DNA of 19,758 nt from Acanthamoeba lenticulata (Eukaryota; Discosea; Longamoebia; Acanthamoebidae). The stretch covers positions 1 to 19,758 of the forward strand of contig NAVB01001020.1 of assembly GCA_002179805.1 (NCBI GenBank), given 5' to 3'. Shown piece by piece: positions 6,400 to 17,029 of this stretch; position 1 is the stretch's first letter, and each line of letters begins with the position of its first letter. The notes below the pieces were generated by a model, which saw only the letters and a program-made list of their open reading frames with translations, did no database searches and had not been told where the DNA came from. The position numbers were made by a program, and so were the translations under genes.

Positions 6400-9300
6400 T
6401 CACGAGTAGAGCGCCTCGGGCTTGTCCTTGGCCCCGCTGCCGCCCTTCTCCATTTCCTTCTGCGCGCAGTCCACCACTGCAATACGACGAACGACCACCA
6501 CGTGCAAGGTTGGCGCTCGGCCATGTACAAGTGAGGGGGGGGGGAAGGTTAGACGTACGATCGTCCATGGTGATGCGCGCGTTGTCGAGTCGGAGAGCGG
6601 CGCGTGAAGCGGCCTTGAAGCACACGTTCTTGATGTTGCCACCAGCAAAAGCGAAACGCTGGGCCAGCTTGGGCAGGTCCACGTCGGACGCCAGCGGCGC
6701 GTTCGGCGGCAAGTGAATGCGCCACAACTGCAGCGGAGGAAAGAAAAACAAATTAAAAAATATTTACCACAAAAAGAATAACAAAATACAAGAGAAAGAG
6801 AGACAGCGAACCTTCTCACGTAGCTTGACATCGGGCGTGGGGAACTCAACCATGAAGCGGAGGCGTCGGTGGAAGGCCGTGTCCAGGGTGGGCACCAAGT
6901 TGGTCGTCAAGATCACAATCTGTTCCATTTTTTGTTAATAAATTAATAAATCAATTTAATAAATCAATAAATGCGAGAGAATTCTAAGGAGAGAGGCGTA
7001 CGCCGGGGAAGCGCTCGAGATGGTAAAGGAGGAGGCCGACGTCCAGGTTGGCGTAGCGGTCGGTCGAGGTCTCCTGCTTCTCGGCACGGGCGCCGAAGAG
7101 CGATTCGGCCTCGTCGAAGACGAGAATGGCATCGAGCGTGCGCGCTTCCTTGAAGACGTACTCGATGTTCTTGCCCGTCTCGCCTACCCACTTGCTCACC
7201 AGCTCGGCGCAGTTGATCACCTTGAGCGGCTTACCCGTCTCGAACCCGACGGCCTCGGCGGCGAGGGTCTTGCCCACACCGGGCGGCCCGTAGAAGAGAG
7301 CCGTGGTGCCCTGGTCGTAGCACATCTTCTCCGAGTAGCCCCACTGGCCGAACAGGACCTGACGCGCCTTCTCAAAGTTGATGATCTCCTGCAGCTGCTT
7401 GACCACCGTTTCGTCGGCGATGATGTCCTCAATGCCTCGCGTAGGGACCACTGTGACGTCACGCCACGTCAGCACAGCTCACTCAATCGACATCGTGCTG
7501 ACGTCAGCTCATGGGGGCGGGAGCGTACCGCGGCGGTCAAAGTCGACCATGCCGAGGCGGCCGCGCAGCTGCAGGCGCGACCCGCGCTCCAGGTCCTCGT
7601 GTCGGATCACGGGGTTCTCCTTGTCGCGGTTGACAGCGGCGGAAAGGGCCGAGAGGACGGCGTTCTTGATGAAGCCTCCCGTCAGTTCGTACTTCATCGC
7701 CAGCGCCTTCCAGTCGATGTCTTCCGCCAACTGCACCACGTCGAAGCCGTGAGCGAACGAGGGAGCAATAACAAGCGCGCGAGTGAGCTTTTGTGTATGT
7801 GTGGCGCGAAGGTGAACCTTGAGGCCAGCGGGCACGTGGGCCCGCCAGATCTTCTGGCGCAGCACCGGGTCGGGCTGCCGGAACTCGATGGCCAGCGTCA
7901 CGCGCCTGTGCATCGCCTCGTCCAGGTCGAACGCCCGGTTCGTCGCCTGTGGGTCGACGCAGCCGACGTAAGGCGCTGACCAAGACGACGACGACGGTCA
8001 TGACAAGGGCTCATCAGGGAGGACTTACCATGATGATGAGGCCATCGTGGCGCTCGATCTCGGTGAGGAGAAGGTTGACCTCGTTACCGCCCTTGTCACG
8101 CGAGAGGAAGATCTGCTCGCACTCGTCGAAGAAGAGGATCGAGTCCGTGAGCTTGGCCTCGCGGAAGATGAACTTGATGACCTCGTCGGCCTGGTTGCCG
8201 CCGAGCGAGGTGAAGTTGATGAGGAGGATGCGCTTGCCCAGCTTGTTGCCCAGCGCGTTGGCCATCATCGTCTTGCCCGTGCCCGACGTGCCTGACATTC
8301 CGTCGAGCGGCAGAAGCATGAGTTTTTCGTTAAACAAGAAGGTGATCAGAACAACGATGAAGGGCAAGGGAGTACCGTAGAAGAGGAGGAGGATGCCGTT
8401 GCCGTAGGTGATGGTCTCCTCGAAGCCGAGGTCCTTCCTGAACTTCTTGTAGCACTCAAAGCCCTCGACGGTCTCGAGAATGAGCTTCTTAGAGTCCTCG
8501 GGCAGAATCACCTGCTCCATCTTGACCTTGGGGTAATAACTGCAGTAGTTGATAAAATATTAATAAATCTTTCAAAAATATTTATCTTTTCTCGAAATAA
8601 TAAATTGTAAAAATCAAAGAAGATCTGTACCTGTGTGAGCCCTCAACAAGCTCGCTGAACTCGGTGTCGAGGCCGACGATGAAGTCGAGCATGCGACGGT
8701 CGAGCTCGACCTTGACGTTCATGAGGTCGCCCCACCGTTCCGACAGTTGAATGATGCCCTCCTTGACGAGCGTGCCCGCCGTGTAGAAGTAGGGCCTGGC
8801 CTTGATCTCCTCCTGGAAGCCCTTGCAGAAGAGCTGGAGGAGGCCGCCCACGGTGAAGCCGCTGTGGCGCTGGCCCGTGGCAAAGTCGTAGTTGAGGTTG
8901 CTGATGTCCTGCGAGATGACGCCGCCGACGAGCGTGAGCAGAACGACCTTCTCGAAATCGTCCAGCTTGCACGCCAGCGCCAGTCGCTCGAGCCGCGGAA
9001 GCCAGTCCGTCTGCTTCGTCAGCTCCATCCTCTTCTGGCACTTGGCCTGTGATTGGTCCAGGGGAGGGAGAAAAAAAAGAGTTTAAAAATGATTCAACAA
9101 TTCAAAAAGAAAGTAACAAATACAAAGAATAACGTAGAATAAATGCAATGACGCACCTTGAGCATGCGCTCCTTAGCACGGAACTCGCGGACCTTGGTCT
9201 CGAGCTGCTGGTCCGTTCCGTAGTCAAAGCCGTACATGTCCTGCGTCTTGGCCGTCATCCGCTTGATCTATGGAGATCATCGGAACACATCGAAAGGTCA

Positions 9301-11519
9301 GCCATCGTTTGTGTTCTCTCAACAATGCGGAAACGGAAGAGCCCACCTTGAGCTTGGTGGTGATCCACTTGATCTGATCGGACAGGAACTCGATGTCGGT
9401 CTTGTAGGGCACGAGGGCCTGGAGGTTGTCGTCCTCATCCTCCTCCGCGCCGATCTCCTTGTCGTTATCCAGGAACTCCAGCAGCTGGCCGCTCTGCATT
9501 CGGACGCGCCACCAACACGATGCGTTGGTCGTGGCAATAACGTGGAAAAAGGTCAGGACGACGGGCGCACCTTGGCGGTGGTCACGGCGTCGCCGGCGGC
9601 CAGCGGCATCGTGGTTGCCGATGTCAACGGCATTCCTGTGCGTACCGACCACGACCACAACACAAAACGAAATAAATACGACGAAAAGAAAGAAGAAAGC
9701 TGCAAATTCTGAATAATAAAATAATAAAATAATTATAAAAGGAAGTGACTTACCACCGGCTTCGATTTGGCGCTGGAGGCGCACAAAGTCATAGACATCA
9801 CCGGCAGGCGGCTTAGCGGCCGGGACGGCGTCGGTAGCGTCCGGAGCGACAGGAGCAGGCGCAGAGCCGGTGGCTTCGGCGGCCGGGGCCGGGGTGTCGG
9901 CCTTGCTCAGCTCGGTCTCATCATTCTTTTGCTTGTGCTCGCTCTCGTCGGCCTTCGTCAGCTGCTCGCCGAGCTCTTGCAGCCGAGCCTGGGCCTCCTC
10001 GCTGATGCCTGGCGGAGCCGGCGCCTGCTGTGTCGCCTGCTGCTGCTGCTCCTCCTCCTCGAGCACGACCTCGGCGAGCTTGGTCTTGTCGATCTTGAGC
10101 AGCTCGGCCTGGGTCAGCTCGGAGCCGGTCACCACAGCGATGGTCTCCTGCATGTGTGTTGCGCCCTGCAGGTCGGCACGAGCGCAGAGGGAAAAGGAGA
10201 GGGAAACGCCGCACGTGAGGAATATCAATGTAGTCGTTCTGCATGGGGTTGATCTTGTCGACCACGAAGAGGCCTTGGGCAAGATAGGGACGCGCAGACT
10301 TGAGGAACGCGATGCCTGTGGTGGCCACCACACGCGCGACGTGAGACAAGCCCGTGATGATGATGATGATGACGGTGGTGACGGTAGTGGTGATGGTGGG
10401 CGAGGGCGACCGCACCTTCGTTTACGGTCATGCTGGAATAGCGCAGCAGTGCGTCGAAGCTGTAGTGCGTCCTGCGGCCGCCAGCTGTAGTCACATACGG
10501 CAACGCCAGCGGTGGTGAGTCCTGGCAAAGCTCTTGCTTTGGGAGGCGAGGGACAGTACTGATACCAAAACGACCCATGAACGGGTTGTTGACGGGAAGC
10601 TTGACATTACCCGACCTCGAGAACTCCTGGCCTGCACGCAATCATCCGTTATTGCTGGTTTGTAATATTATTGTCATTCTCATTTTGTTTGTTGGCGATG
10701 GTGGCTGGCCCGTACCAACGGCTTGGATGATGATGAAGTTGATGGCGTCCCTCTCCTTGTCGGTGAGGTTGAACTTGACGCCCAAGCGAACAAGGCGCGG
10801 GAGCAGCGGCCGCTGGCGTGGCTGGGCACCGCCGGCGGGGGCGGACGTCGATGCCGGCTCATGGTGGCGCAGCTTGGCCGCAATGCCCAGCTCGAAGTTC
10901 TTCTTGATCTCGCTCAGCACCTGCGTGTACTGCTGGCAGGCTGCACGAACGGCCAACCGATTTCCAAGTCAACAACACGCCATCGTGGTGCCATCACCCT
11001 CAAGATGAGCGGAATTCGTACCCTCTGTATCGATTTGGTTCTTCTTGTAGAAGCTCAGCTGCAGGACAGGAGAGGTGACACGCGTGGGAGTCAGCCCCGC
11101 CGGGAGTGTGGTGGCTCGTCAGGAAAAAGAACGAAAAAAATAAACCTCTTCAGTGAACAAGCTAGGGTGGTACCTCCTGCGTGATTTGGAGATCCTCGAG
11201 GCCGATGAGCGTCTTCTTGAGCACCAGTACCACCTCTTGGTCGTGCAAGTATTCCTGCCACCGGCCGCCAGCGTCAGTGATGTAAATGGATTTTGAAATT
11301 CAACGACAGGAGACAAGTGAAGTGAAAGAGCAAGTTGAGTGCACTGGCATGGGGAGGTACCAGGTCGCTGGCGTAGGGTGTGTCCACGTTTTGTTGGCAT
11401 AGCCGGTCAACGACAGACGGGCTGAGCAGACGGTCGAGGCGCGGGTTGGCGGTGAACTGTTGCGCGACCCATTCCTTGCCCTGGTGAGTACACTCTGCCA
11501 CGTCCTTCGTGCTCTCCAT
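6400..11519 (-). CDS. large tandem AAA ATPase with duplicated N-terminal helical module
   Basis: Exons (minus): 11519-11361, 11254-11174, 11058-11022, 10940-10716, 10631-10416, 10315-10215, 10165-9754, 9635-9571, 9493-9347, 9267-9157, 9046-8631, 8539-8376, 8291-8029, 7946-7818, 7730-7529, 7450-7002, 6919-6812, 6727-6559, 6476-6400. All 18 introns are phase-consistent; 1176 residues. AAA1: Walker A GTSGTGKT (712-719, split by an intron), Walker B ILFFDE, sensor ATN, arginine finger HRR. AAA2: Walker A GPPGVGKT (about 964-971), aromatic pore loop KWVGET, Walker B ILVFDE, sensor TTN, finger HRR. Both sites look competent for ATP hydrolysis. Residues about 139-273 and 534-655 share a module (LPRLVRL / LPRLERL; SARPYLAQGLFVV / KARPYFYTAGTLV), separated by an acidic, Gln/Pro/Ala-rich linker. 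The module and the C-terminal ITMDDLVDCA tail recall, from memory, bacterial AAA ATPases linked to contractile injection systems. The substrate is unknown. Start chosen at 11519; a short uORF (ATG 11663) lies upstream. Confidence 0.85.
7456..7470 (-). repeat. shared intron 3'-end block, copy 3 (AAA gene intron 15)
   Basis: Minus-strand GACGTGGCGTGACGT ends 5 nt before the exon that begins at 7450. It continues upstream as GTGCT, extending the match with copy 2 to 19 nt. Same orientation and same place relative to the splice acceptor as the two TCERG1 copies, but in a different gene 4.5 kb away. Confidence 0.75.
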
Positions 11520-11859
11520 CTCCTTGTCTAGCACGAAAAAGACGTCAGCGGGACTTCTTCTCTTCAAAAGAAACGTCTTCAGAAAATATCAAATATTAAA
11601 TCAAAATAGTTCTCATTTCCTCTTTGTTTTCTTCCTCTGGTTTCGCAACACCCTGGGTGCCATGGCAGGTACCGCGGCCTAGGACGCGAGGACACCGTTG
11701 CTCGAGGTGTTTCTGCGATCGTGCCTAGTTCGGAACTACAAAACAGTTGCGTTTGGCCTACAGCACTCATTCAAACCTGCCCGCAACACCAACACTTGTA
11801 CCACCATTCGCTCCGCCACAGCGACGAACCACCAGCGACCAGCCGACATCATCAACACC
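11520..11859. promoter_or_regulatory. divergent 5' region between the AAA gene and the plus-strand short ORF
   Basis: These 340 bp hold the likely promoter and leader of the AAA gene. On the minus strand an upstream ORF starts at ATG 11663 (MAPRVLRNQRKKTKRK, then stop) and a second very short one follows. An AT-rich tract and a possible 3' splice site (GTGCTAG near 11530) suggest a 5'-UTR intron is possible. No clear TATA box seen. Confidence 0.4.
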
Positions 11860-12081
11860 ATGTCGTCACGTTCTTCGTCGTCCTGGTCGCTGAGCTCTCC
11901 TTCGTCCTCGCCCTCCTCCACCAGACGCCACTCGGGCAGTGTAGAGACTCTGCAGGTCGGTGGCAACCACTACACTGTGCAGCTTGGCACTTTGTTGTCG
12001 CATATGCATGACCTTGACCAGACCCACCCGACATCAGGCCGCCTCTCCTCAGGCCTCCAGATTGTCCTTATGTTTGACTAG
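11860..12081 (+). CDS. short ORF, 73 aa, possible BTB/T1-domain fragment
   Basis: ATG at 11860 in a good context (CACC before ATG), stop TAG at 12081. The N-terminus is Ser-rich (MSSRSSSSWSLSSP). It is followed by SVETLQVGGNHYTVQLGTLL, which resembles the first strands of potassium-channel-tetramerisation BTB domains (LNVGGxxFxTxxxTL). The rest of that domain is absent before the stop, and I find no downstream exon that restores it. It may be a gene fragment, a short real protein, or the first exon of a gene whose other exons I could not place (CTGCAG/GTCGGT at 11957 is a possible donor). Coding potential is modest. Confidence 0.3.
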   Translation: MSSRSSSSWSLSSPSSSPSSTRRHSGSVETLQVGGNHYTVQLGTLLSHMHDLDQTHPTSGRLSSGLQIVLMFD

Positions 12082-12483
12082 TGCCCTTGTCCCTAATACA
12101 CCTTTACGAAGAGGTTACGCAGCATACAACTCCTCAGACTTTCTTCTGTTGCCCAGGACTGTCCCATCAATCAAGCTGGGGACTCCATGCACGGGAGAGA
12201 GCAACGCACGTCCCTATGTTCCATCACTTGCCGCAAGGCCACCATTGGTGAGCAAGTTAGACCAAAAAAGTCAGCAAAGGTCAAAGCCACGCGCAAACTC
12301 ATATTTTCCCAGAAGCGACGTGGGCCCTGGTTCAGTAAACGAATGAAGTGGAACGAGAGGATTGGAAAGCGCCGGCAAATAAATAGGCAAGTAAGGAAGT
12401 TGTCTCTTGGGTAAGCACCAAACTGAGCGAACACCTGCTCAGCACAGGCAACCCACCTCAGTCGAGTGTTACTCATTAGTCCA
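12082..12483. other. 402 bp without a convincing gene; 5' region of the PhyH-like gene
   Basis: Open frames exist on both strands (plus to 12346; minus 12171-12551) but their codon use is unlike neighbouring exons and they show no recognisable motifs. GGGTAAGC near 12409 and CAGCACAG near 12445 could delimit a very short 5'-UTR intron of the dioxygenase gene. Nothing else identifiable. Confidence 0.5.
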
Positions 12484-14026
12484 ATGGACAAGCCAACGAT
12501 GCAAGCAAGCAGTTCAAGAAACACAAGTGAAGGGGGCGGCGAAGAGCCCACGGTTACTCCCTACGCACCACCACGCTTTGCTGTGGACGACCCGGCTGGA
12601 TACGCTTTCCTAGAGGCGCATGGCTACGTCGTCTTCAAGGACGTTGTCGCCCAAGAAAAGGTAAACATTCTATCTTTTAAACCTTTGATCTTTTGTTGCT
12701 GAGTGGCGCAAATCCACAGTTGGAGGAAGGCCGTGCGTTGGCGTGGGACTGGCTGGAGAAGCTGTCCAGCGCCAGCATCAGGCGCGAAGACCCACCAACT
12801 TGGGACCACAGTACGAGCTCTTCCGCCCCTTTCAAAAGTGGTTCCGCTCATTCGTTGACCCCAACACAGACTGGCCCGATCGCTTCGGGAATGGCATCAT
12901 CGTGGCGGACGCCGTGGGCCACAGTCCCTTCCTGTGGTACAACCGCATGCTCCCCACGGTGCAGAAGATCTACAGCACCATATGGCAGACTCCCGATGTG
13001 CGTCCCCCTGTCTGTATTCGTTTCCTGCTCTCATCCTCACATGAAGTGTGATGTGTGCGTCCAGCTGGCAACAAGCTTCGATGGCTTCTGCCTGTTCAGG
13101 CCGGCCGAGTACAACCCCAAGTGGCTTACGAAGTCTGGCTGGTTCCATCTCGATCAGGACGGAGCCACAAAGCCCAACAAAATCTGTGTGCAGGGCTTTG
13201 TGAACTACTACGACAGCGGCGAGGTAAGTGCCTTCGAGATTTTTTTTTTCACTTGATGATGAACTAACGAGTGTAATTGGCTTGGGCTCAGACCGATGGT
13301 GGCGTCGTCGTCGTACCGGACTCTCACCTCGTGTTCCAGGACATCTTCCGCAACCACCCGCATCTCGGTGGCAAGGGCGACTTTGTTCGCCTCACCAAGT
13401 TCGGCCCCGTACGTCGGCCTACCTGCTTCTTGCAGAGTTCACACCTCGATGCTCACGTTGCGCAACCACAGGATTCGCCATGGCAGAAGGAGATCAAGCA
13501 GGCCGGCCTGAGTCCGATCAAGGTGTGCGCCAAGGCGGGCGACATGATCCTATGGGACAGCCGCGTGATCCACTGCAACGGACCTCCCACCACGGTATGC
13601 GTTTTTCTCTGGACATCAAAACGCCAGCACAGAACTGTTGAACTCACAGTCGGTTGGTTGGTTGCGTAGATGCGTCCTCTGCCCACGGACGGCTCGTTGC
13701 TTCCCCCGAGGCGCCTGGTGGCCTACGTGTGCATGACTCCTCTCTCGCGCCTTTCGCCCGACATCATCAACCAGCGCCAGGATGCCTTCCGTGCTGGCCA
13801 CACTTCAAGCCACTGGCCGGAAGAGATCAGAATTAGCGGTGCCTCCTCATCATCATTCCCCTCTTGTAGATGCGAGCCTCCTTGCTGAGCTCCCTCTTGT
13901 TGCCCCGCTACATCAGGACGTACCAACTCCTCGAGCTGGCGCTACAAGCCGCCCAAGCTGCCCGCCGAAGGCCGCAAGCTCATCCCTCTCGATGGTGAAG
14001 GCGAGGAGGAAGAGAAGCGCGAATGA
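12484..14026 (+). CDS. phytanoyl-CoA dioxygenase (PhyH)-like 2OG-Fe(II) oxygenase, apparent frameshift in exon 2
   Basis: Predicted Fe(II)/2-oxoglutarate-dependent hydroxylase; substrate unknown. Exons: 12484-12660, 12720-12997, 13065-13223, 13292-13408, 13472-13594, 13670-13838, 13917-14026, stop TGA; about 377 residues if the frame is mended. Family marks: GYVVFKDVV at the N-terminus, DPPTW, SFDGFCLFRP, the HxD ligand pair in GWFHLDQDG (about H180, D182), TDGGVVVVPDSH, and the distal ligand in WDSRVIHCN (about H278). Arg in RRLVAYVCM is a candidate 2-oxoglutarate anchor. Exon 2 is 278 nt. LEEGRALAWDWLEK to DPPTWDH reads in one frame and YELFRPFQKWF onwards in another, so one base appears missing near 12805-12812. 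Splicing 12660 directly to 12812 would keep the frame but drop the helix and DPPTW. The C-terminus is basic then acidic (LPAEGRKLIPLDGEGEEEEK), without a peroxisomal PTS1. Either a sequencing error or a real lesion. Confidence 0.78.
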
Positions 14027-14073
14027 TGCTCATCCAGCCCTTTCGACGCAACCTGATTGTCGCTCTCTTCTCC

Positions 14074-14079
14074 AATAAA
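14074..14079 (+). terminator. poly(A) signal of the PhyH-like gene
   Basis: AATAAA lies 48 nt after the dioxygenase stop codon, in the 152-bp gap before the convergent secreted-protein gene. Confidence 0.75.
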
Positions 14080-14106
14080 GAGTTGATGTTCGTGTAAGGA
14101 GGTGGT

Positions 14107-14112
14107 TTTATT
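14107..14112 (-). terminator. poly(A) signal of the secreted-protein gene
   Basis: Minus-strand AATAAA lies 67 nt past the stop at 14179. The two opposing signals are only 27 bp apart, so the two transcripts may overlap at their 3' ends. Confidence 0.7.
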
Positions 14113-14178
14113 TTGTACAGCTCGCGAGCACTTCACGAAAGAATGGCTAGAGGAAGGAGAAGAGGATGTAAGAGGTTC

Positions 14179-15534
14179 CTAGAAGGCGGCCTGCGGCGTC
14201 TGGTTCTCTTCCTCCTGCTGCTGGGGTACGGTTTGCAGCAAGTGGATTGTGCGCATGATGTCTGGCATCGTCGTGTTGGCCAGGATCGAGGGTGCCACAG
14301 CCACCTCGTTCATGTGGACGTCGCCATCCGCTTCGTCGTCTGCCTCGAGGGAGTGATACGACATGACCACGTTCTTGCCGTCGGCTCCGCGAGTGACCAC
14401 GGCCTGCCAGGCTGAAGTGCGGCCGCTTGCTGGGGAGCGAAGAGTGAGCGGCAGCAGGATCGCCTGAACGGCCTCGGCCTTGGCCTCGATGACGCGACGC
14501 AGAACGATCTGTTGACCCTCGTGGCCTCCTTGAACGGCGTCATTGAAGGCGTCCACAATGCTGCGGAGCAAGTTGGGCGGGGACACAACGAAGGGCTTGG
14601 CCACCAACTGCGAATCGCTGTGCTGGTGGCGCTGAGCCAGATCGGTCGAAGACGAGACCTGAACGAGCTCGACCACGTTGGGCGACCTTCGCTTCACCTT
14701 GGCGCGCTCGCCCGTGGCTGACCACAGGCGGAACTTCTGCCCGTTGTTGGTCAGCTTGAGCTCGAGCTCGGGCACATCCATCGACGGCGGTGTCGTAGTA
14801 GAGGAGGAGGAAGTGGCGTTCTCGTTCATGAGGGCCAACATCTTCCAGTTGTGCTGCACGTCAAAGGACGACCTGAGGCGGATCTCGTGAATGCCGCTCA
14901 AGCCCAGGCGGACGCCCGGCCCGACCTTGATGACCCTCATGGAGCCGGCGTCGACTTGATGCGGCAGGTGCAGGACGGGATCATAGAGCTGCTGACCGAG
15001 GTGCAGCACCAGCGGGCCTTCGAGCTCGATATCTGGAAAAGGCGGAACGTCCTGGGGTTGTGGCAGGGCCGGCAGAAGGCTGGTGCTGGTGGCCGAACCG
15101 GCAGAAGGGCTTGATGATGGGAGGGACCACAGAGGGGCAAGCGAGTTGATCGGGTAGAGTTGTCGGAATCCGGTGTGGTGCGTGAGGGTGTGCGAGGCGC
15201 CGTTGGAGCGCTGATCGACGTGGCCGACCTCTACCTCACCGGCGAACGCAAGAGCGCGACCGACACGCACGCCCTCAAAGTCCAGAGCGTCAAGCACGTA
15301 GTGCTGATCTCGCTTGGCATGATGAGCATTGATGACCTTGACAGCATCATGGGCGGCGTCGTTAACCGTCTCGCTCCACTCGCTGTAGCGGCTAGTGTCC
15401 ACCTTGAGGAAAGAGTGTGGCATATAGCGGTGGGACGTCGGCACACGGCCGTGCGTGCTCAACGGGACAGCGGCGGCCAGAGTAGACGCAAATAGAACAA
15501 GCAAAAGAAGAGTAAGGAGGCTCTGTGATGTCAT
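14179..15534 (-). CDS. secreted or lumenal protein of unknown function, intronless
   Basis: One uninterrupted 451-residue ORF, unusual beside multi-exon neighbours. ATG at 15534 (A at -3) begins MTSQSLLTLLLLVLFASTLA followed by AA/VPLS: a classic signal peptide with probable cleavage near residue 22. The mature part has no further obvious membrane helix. It contains a Ser/Pro-rich stretch (SLPSSSPSAGSATSTS), a beta-rich middle (DIELEGPLVLHLGQQLYDPV) and the N-glycosylation sequons NAT (in MNENATSS) and NTT (in ILANTTM). The C-terminus is Gln/Glu-rich (LLQTVPQQQEEENQTPQAAF). An upstream in-frame ATG at 15658 would add 41 residues including another hydrophobic stretch, but the downstream start gives the better signal peptide and leaves more room for the divergent polyubiquitin promoter. 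I do not recognise the family; no catalytic motif seen. Likely exported or lumenal. Confidence 0.75.
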   Translation of the reverse strand: MTSQSLLTLLLLVLFASTLAAAVPLSTHGRVPTSHRYMPHSFLKVDTSRYSEWSETVNDAAHDAVKVINAHHAKRDQHYVLDALDFEGVRVGRALAFAGEVEVGHVDQRSNGASHTLTHHTGFRQLYPINSLAPLWSLPSSSPSAGSATSTSLLPALPQPQDVPPFPDIELEGPLVLHLGQQLYDPVLHLPHQVDAGSMRVIKVGPGVRLGLSGIHEIRLRSSFDVQHNWKMLALMNENATSSSSTTTPPSMDVPELELKLTNNGQKFRLWSATGERAKVKRRSPNVVELVQVSSSTDLAQRHQHSDSQLVAKPFVVSPPNLLRSIVDAFNDAVQGGHEGQQIVLRRVIEAKAEAVQAILLPLTLRSPASGRTSAWQAVVTRGADGKNVVMSYHSLEADDEADGDVHMNEVAVAPSILANTTMPDIMRTIHLLQTVPQQQEEENQTPQAAF

Positions 15535-16820
<1,286 letters not shown>

Positions 16821-16836
16821 GAGCACTAGGAAGTTG

Positions 16837-16842
16837 AATAAA
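16837..16842 (+). terminator. poly(A) signal of the polyubiquitin gene
   Basis: AATAAA begins 17 nt after the polyubiquitin stop codon. The remaining stretch to 17029 must hold the RhoGEF promoter and leader; no clear element is seen there. Confidence 0.75.
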
Positions 16843-17029
16843 TTCGCACCACTGTCTCTTCTACTCGCGTCAGCTCTTTGCTTTGTGTTTGCTTTCCTTT
16901 TTGCGGCTCACCCGTCGACGGTTGGTGAGGAGGCTTGGTTAGCATGCGACCTCGCAACACGCCTAAAGCCCGCACGAGTCCGTTGCCGGTCTTTTACGAT
17001 TCATAAACGACAGAGGGAAGAAGAATAAG

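Noticed and set aside
6533..6544. G-run in AAA-gene intron as a second G-quadruplex
   Set aside because: It is a single long G homopolymer without separated runs; more likely a homopolymer at the intron's pyrimidine tract (C-run on the coding strand).
11616..11663. Alternative AAA-protein start at ATG 11663
   Set aside because: The frame from this ATG ends after 16 codons, so it can only be an upstream ORF unless an unproven intron removes the stop.
11960..12346. 128-codon plus-strand ORF between the AAA and PhyH genes
   Set aside because: Low G/C at third positions, no motif, and its first part overlaps the better-supported short ORF in another frame.
12171..12551. 126-codon minus-strand ORF overlapping the PhyH start
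   Set aside because: Overlaps a well-supported exon, has no recognisable domain and codon use unlike neighbouring exons.
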